A DNA stretch of 64,000 nucleotides from Pseudobythopirellula maris (GTDB taxonomy: Bacteria; Planctomycetota; Planctomycetia; Pirellulales; Lacipirellulaceae), in contig NZ_SJPQ01000001.1 in the NCBI RefSeq assembly GCF_007859945.1, positions 62,001 through 126,000 on the forward strand, given 5' to 3'. Below the pieces are notes generated by a model. The model was not told the origin of the DNA and ran no database searches. It worked only from the letters and a program-made list of their open reading frames with translations. Within the stretch, counting starts at the first letter, position 1. Every line of letters starts with the position of its first letter. This document shows positions 17,469 to 27,365 of the stretch, in pieces. A program made the translations under genes and the position numbers.

Positions 17469-17759
17469 TTGGCGATCTCGCGCGCCGACGTCGAAAAAGC
17501 CTCGCTCCTGGGACGCCTGATTCTCAGCGATCAGGAGCTCGACGAGCTCGCGCCGCAGCTGGCCGAAGTCGTCGCTTACGTCGATCAGCTCTCGGAGGTC
17601 GACACCGAGGGCGTTGAGCCGATGGCCCACGCCGTTGAGCTCGTCAACGTGCTCCGTGATGACGAGCCCCGCGAGGGCCTCTCGCGTGAGGCGGCTTTGG
17701 CGAACGCTCCCAAGCACAACGGCGTGGGATTCTTGGTCCCGGCCGTGTTGGGCGACTGA
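17469..17759 (+). CDS. gatC: Asp-tRNA(Asn)/Glu-tRNA(Gln) amidotransferase subunit C
   Basis: This 96-residue protein contains the GatC core: helices with VEKASLLGRLILSDQELDELAPQL and the central VDQLSEVDTEGVEPMAH. GatC links GatA and GatB in the heterotrimer that amidates misacylated Glu-tRNA(Gln) or Asp-tRNA(Asn). It starts with TTG at 17469; no in-frame ATG upstream gives a better fit. A complete Gat enzyme suggests tRNA-dependent synthesis of Gln-tRNA or Asn-tRNA. Confidence 0.95.
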   Translation: MAISRADVEKASLLGRLILSDQELDELAPQLAEVVAYVDQLSEVDTEGVEPMAHAVELVNVLRDDEPREGLSREAALANAPKHNGVGFLVPAVLGD

Positions 17760-17819
17760 CTCGCTCGTTCTTTCCCTCGCACTCTCCGCAAGCTACCCCC
17801 TTAGGCCGAGACACCCCAG

Positions 17820-19361
<1,542 letters not shown>

Positions 19362-19365
19362 TTCT

Positions 19366-19429
19366 CCGTTGTTCCTTAATTCCTTCGTGGTTCCATTTTT
19401 CGAACCACGAAGGAATTAAGGAACAACGG
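19366..19429. repeat. Perfect inverted repeat between gatA and gatB
   Basis: Arms 19366-19393 and 19402-19429 are exact reverse complements over 28 bp, with an 8-nt T-rich loop (cattttt then c). The stem would place a very stable hairpin on the transcript directly before the GGGAGGA ribosome-binding site of gatB at 19428-19434. It could act as a terminator, an mRNA stabiliser or a small mobile repeat. The core ccacgaaggaatt resembles the 1121-1256 repeat. Confidence 0.95.
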
Positions 19430-19440
19430 GAGGATAGGCC

Positions 19441-20928
19441 ATGACAGCCGACTACACGACCATCATCGGCCTCGAAGTCCACGTGCAGCTCGCCACGCGG
19501 AGCAAGCTGTTCTGCGCGTGCAGCACGACCTACGGCGCCGAGCCGAACACGCAGGTCTGCCCGGTTTGCCTCGGGCTCCCCGGGGCGTTGCCGGTATTGA
19601 ACCGCGAGGCGGTGCGACTGGCGATCGAGACCGGCGTCGCGCTGAACCTGGAGATCCCCGAGTTCACCAAGTGGGATCGCAAGCAGTACTTTTACCCCGA
19701 CCTGCCGAAGGGCTACCAAACCAGCCAGTTCGATCTGCCGATCACGCAGCACGGCTACCTGGAGATCGCCGACCCCGGCGGCGCGTTCGAGCCGAAGCGG
19801 ATCAGGATCCTCCGCGCCCACCTCGAAGAAGACGCCGGCAAGAGCACGCACGACGAGTCCAAGGCGGGGGGCGACAGCCTGATCGACCTGAACCGCACCG
19901 GCACGCCGCTGCTGGAGATCGTCTCGGAGCCCGATCTGCGCAGCGCGGCCGAGGCGAAGGCTTACCTCAGCGAGCTCAAGCTGCTGCTCACCTACCTCGG
20001 CGTTTCCGATTGCAACATGCAGGAAGGGAGCCTGCGGGTCGACGCGAACGTGAACCTGCACATCGATGAGGGGACTGCTGCAGTAGACGGGGCAAAGCCG
20101 ACCGCCACGCCGATCGTCGAGGTCAAGAACCTCAACAGCTTCCGCGGCGTCGAGCGGGCGATCGAGTACGAGGCCCAGCGGCAGTGGCGCGAATGGCAAG
20201 AGACGCGGCGAAAGATCGGCGACTTCCCCAAGCAGACCCGCGGCTGGGACGACGCGGCGGGCGTCACCCGCGCCCAGCGTCACAAGGAAGAGTCGAGCGA
20301 CTACCGCTACTTCCCCTGCCCCGATCTGGAGCCGGTGACCATCACCCCCGAGCGCGTCGACGAGGTCCGCGCCCAGATGGCAGAGCTGCCCGCCGCGCTC
20401 CGCACGCGGCTCGAGAGCGACTTCGGTCTGCCGCTGTACGACGCCGACGTGATTGTGAACCAGGGCCGCGGCGTGGCCGACTATTTCCTTTCCGTCGCTG
20501 CCGCGACCGGTGACGGCAAGCAAACCGCCAACTGGATCACGCAGCACGTGCTGCGCACGATGAACGCCCAGGAGGTGTCGCTCGACGAGTTGGGCCTGCC
20601 CGCCGATCGCTTGGCGGGGCTGATCAAGAAGATCGCCGACGGCGAGCTCCCCAGCGCCCGCAGCCGCGAGACGTTCGACCTGATGGTCGAAAAGAACCTC
20701 TCGGTCGACGGGGCGATGGCCGAGCTCGGCATCGAGGCGGTCGACGAGTCGGAGCTCGAGGGCCTCTGCCAAGAGCTGCTTGCCGCGAACCCGAAGATCG
20801 TCGCCGACGTGCAAGGAGGCAACGACAAAGCCGTCGGCGCGCTGATCGGCCAGGCGAAGAAAAAGAACCCCAACGCCGACCCGGGCAAGGTGCGGGCGAT
20901 CTGCCTCGGCTTGATCGCCAAGATGTAG
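19441..20928 (+). CDS. gatB: Asp-tRNA(Asn)/Glu-tRNA(Gln) amidotransferase subunit B
   Basis: The 495-residue protein shows GatB signatures: GLEVHVQLATRSKLFC at the start, CPVCLGLPGALPVLN, KWDRKQYFYPDLPKGYQTSQFD and ESSDYRYFPCPDLEP. The last 150 residues form the helical and YqeY tRNA-recognition tail (GLIKKIADGELPSARSR and NPNADPGKVRAICLGLI). GatB phosphorylates and amidates the misacylated tRNA with ammonia from GatA. The cysteine pairs near residues 22-24 and 40-43 fit the zinc site of some GatB proteins. A GGGAGGA motif precedes the ATG. Confidence 0.97.
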   Translation: MTADYTTIIGLEVHVQLATRSKLFCACSTTYGAEPNTQVCPVCLGLPGALPVLNREAVRLAIETGVALNLEIPEFTKWDRKQYFYPDLPKGYQTSQFDLPITQHGYLEIADPGGAFEPKRIRILRAHLEEDAGKSTHDESKAGGDSLIDLNRTGTPLLEIVSEPDLRSAAEAKAYLSELKLLLTYLGVSDCNMQEGSLRVDANVNLHIDEGTAAVDGAKPTATPIVEVKNLNSFRGVERAIEYEAQRQWREWQETRRKIGDFPKQTRGWDDAAGVTRAQRHKEESSDYRYFPCPDLEPVTITPERVDEVRAQMAELPAALRTRLESDFGLPLYDADVIVNQGRGVADYFLSVAAATGDGKQTANWITQHVLRTMNAQEVSLDELGLPADRLAGLIKKIADGELPSARSRETFDLMVEKNLSVDGAMAELGIEAVDESELEGLCQELLAANPKIVADVQGGNDKAVGALIGQAKKKNPNADPGKVRAICLGLIAKM

Positions 20929-20956
20929 CCTCCGAGCCAGCTGTTATTCTAAGAAT

Positions 20957-21050
20957 GGGACGCGGATGAACGCGGATCCAGCGGATCCGCGCGGATTGCT
21001 TGAGGTATTTATCCGCGTATATCTTTTTATTCCGCGTTCATCCGCGTTCC
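20957..21050. repeat. Inverted repeat with cgcggatgaacgcgga core
   Basis: The arms 20957-20996 and 21011-21050 are imperfect reverse complements of about 40 bp. The outer 16 bp (20961-20976 with 21031-21046) pair exactly. The element fills the gap between gatB and the DUF62 gene and ends 21 bp before that gene's start. Confidence 0.9.
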
Positions 21051-21071
21051 TTTCTTCTCCGTGGTGACCCC

Positions 21072-21893
21072 ATGCCGCTGATCACGCTGACGACCGATTT
21101 CGGCGCCGGCGGGCGGTATGTGGCCCAGATGAAGGGGGTGATTTGCTCCCTCTGCCCCGAGGCGACGGTGGTCGACCTGTCGCACGCCATGCCGCCGCAG
21201 GGCGTCGCCGCGGCGGCTCGGTTTCTCGAAGAGACGACCCTCTGGTTCCCAGCGGGCGCGGTCCATTTGGCGGTGGTCGACCCCGGCGTGGGGACCGACC
21301 GGGCGATCGTCGCCGTGGAGACGGCCGACGGCACGCGGTACGTCGCCCCCGACAACGGCCTCTTGGCGTGGTTGGCTAAAACCGGCGGGCCGCTTACGAT
21401 GGTTCGCATTGAAGAGGCGGAGTATCGTAGACCCCGGGTGAGCGCGACCTTCCACGGACGCGACATCATGGCGCCCGCGGCGGCCCACCTGGCGGGCGGC
21501 TTGGCGATCGCCAAGCTCGGCCCCGTGGCCGACGGGCTCGCGCCTCTTTCCGAGCAGCTCACTCAAGGCGAGGCAGGCGTGGCGGAGCGGCATGAAAACC
21601 CCCAGGGGGGCGGCATGATCACCGGCCAGGTGGTCGAGATCGACTCGTTCGGCAACCTGATCACCGACATCGGCGCCGAGCTGCTCGGCGGCCTGCCCGA
21701 GGGCGAGGCGCTCACCATCGAGTGCGACGAGCACAAGACCTTCGGCCTGCAGAAGACTTACGGCGACCAGCCGCCGATGACGCTGGTGGCCCTGGTCGGC
21801 TCGGGCGACAAGCTCGAGCTTGCGATCGTCGACGACAGCGCCCAGATCATGCTCGGCGTGAAGCCGGGGGCGCCGGTCACGCTCAAATGGTGA
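21072..21893 (+). CDS. S-adenosylmethionine hydroxide adenosyltransferase (DUF62 family)
   Basis: Starting at MPLITLTTDFG (21072) gives 273 residues. LTTDFGAGGRYVAQMKGV, DLSHAMPPQGV, VVDPGVGTDRAIVAVE and APDNGLL are the family signature; conserved aspartates in LTTDFG and DPGVGT and the later EIDSFGNLITDIG bind the substrate. Family members hydrolyse S-adenosylmethionine to adenosine and methionine, and relatives install fluorine or chlorine on SAM. Here the sequence fits the hydrolase branch, though a halogenase branch can be excluded only by residue-level comparison. It is followed by a BioA gene after an inverted repeat. Confidence 0.88.
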   Translation: MPLITLTTDFGAGGRYVAQMKGVICSLCPEATVVDLSHAMPPQGVAAAARFLEETTLWFPAGAVHLAVVDPGVGTDRAIVAVETADGTRYVAPDNGLLAWLAKTGGPLTMVRIEEAEYRRPRVSATFHGRDIMAPAAAHLAGGLAIAKLGPVADGLAPLSEQLTQGEAGVAERHENPQGGGMITGQVVEIDSFGNLITDIGAELLGGLPEGEALTIECDEHKTFGLQKTYGDQPPMTLVALVGSGDKLELAIVDDSAQIMLGVKPGAPVTLKW

Positions 21894-21918
21894 GCACTCC
21901 ATTGGTGAGCACAAGTGT

Positions 21919-21990
21919 GCCCACGAATACGCGCGAATCGCAGCGAATGCACCGTGCCGTATTCGTTCTTATTCGCGAGCATTCGTGGGC
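21919..21990. repeat. Inverted repeat with gcccacgaat ends
   Basis: The terminal 10 bp (21919-21928 with 21981-21990) are exact reverse complements, and pairing continues imperfectly inward over about 30 bp of cgaat-rich sequence. It separates the DUF62 gene from bioA. It shares the general style, but not the sequence, of the neighbouring repeats. Confidence 0.85.
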
Positions 21991-22014
21991 GGCTTTCTTC
22001 GCCATGAAAGAACT

Positions 22015-23394
22015 ATGACCGAACCGCAGATAGATCAACTCCACGAGTGGGACCGCCGCCATTACTGGCACTCTTTCTCGCCGATGGCCGACTACGAGCC
22101 GCTGGTGATCGAGCGCGCCGAGGGAGTGTGGCTGCACACGGCCGAGGGGCAAAAGCTGATGGACGCGGCGAGCAGCATGTGGTGCATGGCGCTGGGCCAC
22201 AACCACCCACGCGTCACCGCCGCGATCCACGCGCAGGTCGATCGGCTCGCGCATTGCACGTCCCTGGGCATGGGCGCCGACGTGACGGTGCGGCTCGCCA
22301 AGCGGCTGGCCGATCTCGCGCCGGGCGATCTGGAGAAGGTCTTCTTCTCGAGCGACGGCTCGTCGGCGGTCGAGATCGCCATGAAGCTCGCCGTGCAATA
22401 CTGGCGGCAGTGCGACGACCCCAAGCCAGCACGGACTAAGTTCTTGTCGTTCGGCCACGCCTACCACGGCGACACGCTCGGCGCGACGGCGCTGAGCGGC
22501 ATCGGCCGCTACTACGAGCCGTTCGAGCCGCTCTTGTGCGAGGTGGTGCGCGTGGCGCCCCCCGACGCCCGCAGCGTGACCGACACGAACCCCGCCGAGG
22601 CGGTCGCTGGCGAAGCGCTCGCGCGGGTCGACCGTGTGCTCGGCGACTTCGCCGACGAGATCGCCGCCGTGATCATCGAGCCGCGGGTGCAGATGGCCGC
22701 CGGCGTGCTGATGCACCCGGAAGGTTTTTTGCGAGGCTTGCGCGCGTTGTGCGACAAGCACGGCGTGCTGCTGATCGCCGACGAGATCGCCGTGGGCCTC
22801 GGCCGCTGCGGCAAGAAGTTCGCGTGCGACCACGAGGGCGTGCGGCCCGACCTCATGTGCCTGGGCAAGCACCTCACGGCTGGCTACGCCCCAATGGCGG
22901 CGACGCTTGCGACGCCTGCGATCTGGGACGCGTTTCTCAACTCGCCGGACCGCCCCCAAGAGGACCGCACCTTCTACCACGGCCACACGTTCAGCGGCAG
23001 CCCGCTGGCGTCGGCCGCCGCGATGGCGTTCTTCGACGAGGTCGACGACGGCCTGCTGGAGAAGATCAAGCCCGCCGTGGACCGCTTGGGCGAGCGGCTC
23101 GGCCGCTTGGCGGAGCGCGACGCCGTCGTGCACCCGCGCCAGTTGGGCATGGTGGCGGCGTTCGACCTCGAACTGCCCGGGGCGGATTCGAGCTTCGCCG
23201 ACCCCAACTCGATCGGCCGCCAGATGGCCCGCCACTGCCGGGAGCGCGGCGTGTGGCTCAGGCCGCGACCCGACATGATCTACGTCGCCCCGCCGCTCAC
23301 CACCAGCGTCGAAGAGATCGACTTCCTCATGGACGTGGTCGAGGAGAGCGTCGAGGTGGCGCAGGAGGCGCTCGCGGGGGGATCGCTGAGCTAG
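22015..23394 (+). CDS. bioA: Adenosylmethionine-8-amino-7-oxononanoate aminotransferase
   Basis: ATG at 22015 gives 459 residues (MTEPQIDQLHEWDRRHYWHSF). The motif SSMWCMALGHNHP, the aminotransferase aspartate in LIADEIAVGLGRCG and the PLP-binding lysine K285 in LGKHLTAGY fit class III aminotransferases of the BioA type. BioA makes 7,8-diaminopelargonate in biotin synthesis, using SAM as amino donor. The upstream SAM-consuming gene is a neighbour but not part of a biotin operon, and no other bio gene is in view. The fabI gene follows after 156 bp. Confidence 0.93.
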   Translation: MTEPQIDQLHEWDRRHYWHSFSPMADYEPLVIERAEGVWLHTAEGQKLMDAASSMWCMALGHNHPRVTAAIHAQVDRLAHCTSLGMGADVTVRLAKRLADLAPGDLEKVFFSSDGSSAVEIAMKLAVQYWRQCDDPKPARTKFLSFGHAYHGDTLGATALSGIGRYYEPFEPLLCEVVRVAPPDARSVTDTNPAEAVAGEALARVDRVLGDFADEIAAVIIEPRVQMAAGVLMHPEGFLRGLRALCDKHGVLLIADEIAVGLGRCGKKFACDHEGVRPDLMCLGKHLTAGYAPMAATLATPAIWDAFLNSPDRPQEDRTFYHGHTFSGSPLASAAAMAFFDEVDDGLLEKIKPAVDRLGERLGRLAERDAVVHPRQLGMVAAFDLELPGADSSFADPNSIGRQMARHCRERGVWLRPRPDMIYVAPPLTTSVEEIDFLMDVVEESVEVAQEALAGGSLS

Positions 23395-23414
23395 GGGGAA
23401 TGATCAAAGGCCAG

Positions 23415-23478
23415 GCCCCAGTGACCAAGATGGGTAAAAAACAAGATCCATTGCTTATTGGGGCTTGGTCGTTGGGGC
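23415..23478. repeat. Short inverted repeat upstream of fabI
   Basis: Arms 23415-23429 (gccccagtgaccaag) and 23464-23478 pair over 15 bp with two mismatches; the loop contains an A-rich run (taaaaaacaag). It lies between bioA and fabI and could end the bioA transcript. Confidence 0.55.
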
Positions 23479-23550
23479 TTCCCGATCGGGTCGCCCGGCG
23501 GTTACGATTCAACGCTTTACGACAGTTCAAAAGAGTGAGGACGAAGCGCC

Positions 23551-24372
23551 ATGCCGGGCATGTTTGAGGGCAAGAAGGGCCTGATCACGGGGGTGTTCAA
23601 CAAGCAGTCGATCGCCTGGTCGATCGCTGACCGCATCATGTCCGAAGGGGGCGAGTGCGGCTTCACCTACATGCCGGACAAGCCGGACGACGAGCGGAAG
23701 AAGAACCTCGGCCGCGTGAAGAAACTGACCGACGGCAACCCGCGGTGCAAGTTCCTGCAGCCGATGGACGCCACGCAGGACGACCACATCGCCACGGTGA
23801 TGGACAAGGTCTCCGGCGAGATGGGTAAGATCGACTTCCTGCTGCACTCGATCGCGTTCGCCCCGCCCGAGGACCTCAAGAAGGACACGGTCGACACGAG
23901 CCGCGAGGGCTTCAAGACCGCCATGGCGATCAGCGTCCACAGCCTGATGGCTCTCGCCTCGGGCGCCAAGGACCTGATGAACCCCGGCGGCAGCATCCTC
24001 ACGCTCACCTATTACGGCGGCGAGAAGGCCGTGCCGGGCTACAACGTGATGGGTGTCTGCAAGGCGGCCCTCGACTCGACGGTGAAGTACCTGGCCTACG
24101 ACCTGGGCCCCCGCGACCTACGTGTGAACGCCCTGAGCGCCGGCCCGCTGCAAACGATCTCCGGCCGTGGCGCCGGCGTCGACGAGATGCTCGGCCTGTA
24201 CGAGGCGATGGCGCCCCTGGGGCGGAACATCACGCACGACGAGGCGGGCAAGTGCGGCTCGTTCCTGCTGAGCGACATGTCGTCGGGCGTCACGGGTGAG
24301 ATCCTGCACCTCGATGGCGGCTACAACGCGATGGGCTCGCCGGGCCGGTTGCTCGAGAAGATCAAGGGCTGA
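23551..24372 (+). CDS. fabI: Enoyl-[acyl-carrier-protein] reductase (NADH)
   Basis: This 273-residue short-chain dehydrogenase completes each elongation cycle of fatty acid synthesis by reducing trans-2-enoyl-ACP. FabI catalytic residues are visible as Y154 and Y164 with K171 (TLTYYGGEKAVPGYNVMGVCK). The nucleotide-binding start GKKGLITGVFNKQSIAWSIA and the substrate-loop segment GPLQTISGRGAGVDEML are also FabI-like. LLHSIAFAPPEDL is the conserved post-strand motif. A stretch of GAGGACGAAGC precedes the ATG. Confidence 0.97.
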   Translation: MPGMFEGKKGLITGVFNKQSIAWSIADRIMSEGGECGFTYMPDKPDDERKKNLGRVKKLTDGNPRCKFLQPMDATQDDHIATVMDKVSGEMGKIDFLLHSIAFAPPEDLKKDTVDTSREGFKTAMAISVHSLMALASGAKDLMNPGGSILTLTYYGGEKAVPGYNVMGVCKAALDSTVKYLAYDLGPRDLRVNALSAGPLQTISGRGAGVDEMLGLYEAMAPLGRNITHDEAGKCGSFLLSDMSSGVTGEILHLDGGYNAMGSPGRLLEKIKG

Positions 24373-24384
24373 AGCCAACCGTCT

Positions 24385-25806
24385 TTAGGACTGCCGGCGA
24401 CGCACCGCCGCGAGCAAGGCGCCGGCTATCGCCGCCAGAATCGCCGCGGCGGGCTCGGGGACGCTGATCGCGGCGGGGGTCGCGCCCCGTCCGAAATTCG
24501 TCACCCACGTGGCGTAGTCGGCGTTGTCGACCACTCCGTTGCCGTTGGCGTCGGCCCGCAGGTCGATGGTCGAGTCGAGCGTGTCGCGCCACACGGTGAA
24601 GTCGGCCGCGTCGACCGCGCCGTCGGCGTTGTAGTCGCCCGGCACGAGCACTTCGACCCTTAGCGTCGCCTGAGTCGAGAAGAAGGGGCCGCTCAAAGAT
24701 GGCGTCGGGTTGAGCGTGAAGCTGAACGGCGAGCCGTCCGCCAAGACGCCGCTGAGCACCGAGCCGCGTTCGGCCACCACGCCGCTCTGGCCGGGCTGCA
24801 AGTCGATTTGCCCTGAGGTCGACGCCGCTTGTTTGACGACGAGCGTCAGCTCGCTCGCGGGGGCGAGGAAGACCAAGTCATCGAACCGCCCGCCGTAGAT
24901 GCGGGTCGCCTCGGTCGTGGCGAAGGCGGCCTGGGCGTTGAAATCGCCGCCGCGCACCTCGCCGCCGACCTCGCCATGCAGCAGGAACGCGTCGTTGAAC
25001 CACCCGCCGCTGACCGCGACATCGGCGCCACTCAGCGACACCGCGCCGCTGAAGCCGCCGCCCGACAGCTTGATGTCGCCGACCGATTCGGCAGTCAGGT
25101 CGGAGAACGCCCCGCCGGCAATGCTGAGCGACGCCGCCCCGGTCGCTTGAAAGTTCGATCCGAACGCGCCGCCGAGGGCCGAAACCCGACTGCCGGTGTC
25201 GGCCAGGAAGTTGGCGCCGATCTGGCCGGCGTGGACGGTGATTTCGGCGTCTCCGAGAGCCTCCATGCCGTCGCCGATCACCCCGCCCGACACGGTCACG
25301 CGGCTGCCGGTGTAGGCGCTGAAGAAGCTGTCGACCACGCCCCCAGAGACATTGATCTCACTCCCTGAGCCGGCCGAGAGCGAGCTGTTGACCGAGCCGC
25401 CCAAAACATTGACCACGCTGCCGACGCCGGCGTAGAGCAGGCTGCCGACCTCGCCGCTGCGGATGTTGACCGTGGCGCCCGATCCGGCGGTGAAGAGGGC
25501 CTGCACCTCGCCGCCGTCAACGTTGACCTCGATATTGGTCGAGCCGGCGTCGCCCGCTTGGAAACCCGTGGCAAGCACGCCGCCCATGCCCAGGTTGAGT
25601 TGCGTGTCGGAGCCGACCGAAGCGGGGGCCGGTTGCGGCGGCACGTTGATCACCTGCTCAAACGCAGCCGACGTGGGCGGGGCAACCAACGCGAGTGATG
25701 CGGCGGCCACTGTCTGCAGCAGCCACGCGGCTTGGCGGCGGCGCCGTCCCCGCGGCAGGAAGGCGTCTTCAGCGGGTCGATCGGTGAAACGCCAGACGAT
25801 GGACAT
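24385..25806 (-). CDS. PEP-CTERM secreted protein with beta-solenoid repeats and a dockerin-like segment
   Basis: In this 473-residue protein, a twin-Arg-rich N terminus precedes a signal segment ending near PTSAAFEQ. Residues about 85-330 contain imperfect repeats of roughly 20 residues around GSxVNVxGGxV, expected to form a right-handed beta-solenoid. Near 395-445 is a dockerin-like region (GDYNADGAVDAADFTVWRD and DANGNGVVDNADYATW), which holds calcium in other proteins. The C terminus is VPEPAAAILAAIAGALLAAVRRR: PEP motif, membrane helix and basic tail, the sorting signal read by exosortase. No exosortase gene is in the window. A surface role is inferred. Confidence 0.9.
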   Translation of the reverse strand: MSIVWRFTDRPAEDAFLPRGRRRRQAAWLLQTVAAASLALVAPPTSAAFEQVINVPPQPAPASVGSDTQLNLGMGGVLATGFQAGDAGSTNIEVNVDGGEVQALFTAGSGATVNIRSGEVGSLLYAGVGSVVNVLGGSVNSSLSAGSGSEINVSGGVVDSFFSAYTGSRVTVSGGVIGDGMEALGDAEITVHAGQIGANFLADTGSRVSALGGAFGSNFQATGAASLSIAGGAFSDLTAESVGDIKLSGGGFSGAVSLSGADVAVSGGWFNDAFLLHGEVGGEVRGGDFNAQAAFATTEATRIYGGRFDDLVFLAPASELTLVVKQAASTSGQIDLQPGQSGVVAERGSVLSGVLADGSPFSFTLNPTPSLSGPFFSTQATLRVEVLVPGDYNADGAVDAADFTVWRDTLDSTIDLRADANGNGVVDNADYATWVTNFGRGATPAAISVPEPAAAILAAIAGALLAAVRRRQS

Positions 25807-26275
25807 GCCCCGTGGTCCTGTGCGGAACGATCCTTAGGCAGGAGCGTTGTGTTGCGATCGGCGCGAGGCTTCTAAAAAACGCGGCGCGACTGCGGACTAG
25901 GAAAAGCAGATTTATCGTACTTACGGAAATCCTCGTAAGCAACAAGCCGCTCAACTTCGGTGAAGCCTCGCTTGAGGGGAGACTCGCGCTATCGGTTCGG
26001 TCCGTTCTTTCGCGGAGCGAACACCTCAAGGAGAAGCGTTTGCCGGATCGTTGCTTGAGATCGTGGCCTCGGCGTCCACCGAGACGATCCGCAAGAGCGG
26101 AGTGCTAGCGGCCGGAAGAAATCGGTATGGGTCGACTCGCGGGGCCCGTGATAAACTCCGCCCCCCGCAGCAATGACAAGACGGTCGATCCCGCCCGTGC
26201 AAGACGCACCAACTCGTGGGATCGCCGGCTTGTCGGAGCAAAAACCCCTTTCGACCCTAACGAACGGAGTCGAGC
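25807..26275. other. Gene-free 469 bp between the PEP-CTERM and HExxH peptidase genes
   Basis: This region holds the upstream sequences of two divergent genes. There is a near-palindrome at 25920-25939 (cttacggaa atcctcgtaag) and an AT-richer patch at 25890-25930. No clear -10/-35 pair, RNA gene or long reading frame with coding character was found. Confidence 0.4.
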
Positions 26276-27310
26276 ATGGATGCTCGCCCGCGTCGGACCG
26301 CCGCTCGCAGGACGCGATCAGCGGCGGTCCTCTTTCTTGTCTTGGCAACGCTCGCCTCGGGCGGGGTGCTCCAGACCGCGGCTCACGCCGCCGTGCACCG
26401 CACGAAGAACTTCGTGGTCAATGCGCCGACACCGCAGCTGGCGCGCGAGATCGCCGACTCGGCCGAGGCGTGGCGCGAGCGGCTGGCGATCGAGTGGATC
26501 GGCGAGCCGATGCCCGATTGGACCGAGCCGTGCAAAACCGTGGTGCGGGTGTCGCCCAACCTGGGCGCCGGCGGGGCGACGACCTTCGTCTTTGACCGCG
26601 GCGAGGTGTTTGGCTGGGAGATGACGATCCAAGGCTCGAAAGAGCGGATCCTCGATTCGGTCCTGCCGCACGAGATCACGCACACGGTGTTCGCTTGTTA
26701 CTTCCGCCGCCCCCTGCCCCGCTGGGCCGACGAGGGCGCCTGCACCACCGTGGAGCACAAGAGCGAGGTCGGCAAGCAGGAGCGGCTGTTGATCCGCTTC
26801 CTGAAGAACGGTCAGGGGATCGACTTCCGCGAGATGTTCGGCATGAAGGAGTACCCGGCCGACGTGCTGCCGCTTTACGCCCAGGGGCACTCGCTCACGC
26901 AGTTCCTGATCGAGCGTCGCGGCAAGCCGGCATTCTTGGCGTTCCTGGCGGACGGCATGGTCGACGAAGACTGGCGTCGGGCGGTCGCCAAGCACTACGG
27001 CCACGAGAACGAGTACGCCCTGCAAGAGATTTGGCTCGAATGGGTCAAGGCGGGCCGCCCGCGGCTCGAACTCGAGCCGGATGTCGCGGTCGCCGCGGCG
27101 ACGCCCACGACGCCGCAGAGCGGTTTTCCGGTGCGGCAGGTCTCTGCGCAAACCGACGAGCGTCTGGCGGCGAACCGGTCGAAATCGGTCTACATGAGCT
27201 ACGACCAGGTCGAGCCGCCCGAAGCAGCCGACGCACCGCGCGAGCCCGTCCGTGGCTGGGCGCATGGGAACGACGCGGCGGTCAACGGCGGAGCAACCTA
27301 CTGGCGCTGA
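26276..27310 (+). CDS. Exported metallopeptidase-like protein with HExxH motif
   Basis: The 344-residue product begins with a twin-Arg-containing signal segment (about residues 10-38). The gluzincin-like motif HEITH is at residues 132-136, with the Glu in WADEGACTTVEH near residue 152 as likely third zinc ligand. This matches the catalytic arrangement of MA-clan peptidases (DUF1570-like planctomycete proteins). The C-terminal 70 residues are proline- and alanine-rich and less ordered. The substrate is unknown. It is divergent from the PEP-CTERM gene across a 469-bp gap. Confidence 0.8.
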   Translation: MDARPRRTAARRTRSAAVLFLVLATLASGGVLQTAAHAAVHRTKNFVVNAPTPQLAREIADSAEAWRERLAIEWIGEPMPDWTEPCKTVVRVSPNLGAGGATTFVFDRGEVFGWEMTIQGSKERILDSVLPHEITHTVFACYFRRPLPRWADEGACTTVEHKSEVGKQERLLIRFLKNGQGIDFREMFGMKEYPADVLPLYAQGHSLTQFLIERRGKPAFLAFLADGMVDEDWRRAVAKHYGHENEYALQEIWLEWVKAGRPRLELEPDVAVAAATPTTPQSGFPVRQVSAQTDERLAANRSKSVYMSYDQVEPPEAADAPREPVRGWAHGNDAAVNGGATYWR

Positions 27311-27365
27311 CGAGCTGCTCCGGTCGCTCACGCTCACGGTTCGCTCAAGCGGCGGAACGCCGTTT

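Noticed and set aside
19366-21990. The inverted repeats as a CRISPR array
   Set aside because: The repeats are single, not regularly spaced, have different sequences and no spacers or cas genes accompany them.
21883-23235. Long reverse-strand frame over bioA
   Set aside because: Its codon pattern mirrors bioA and it carries no domain signature.
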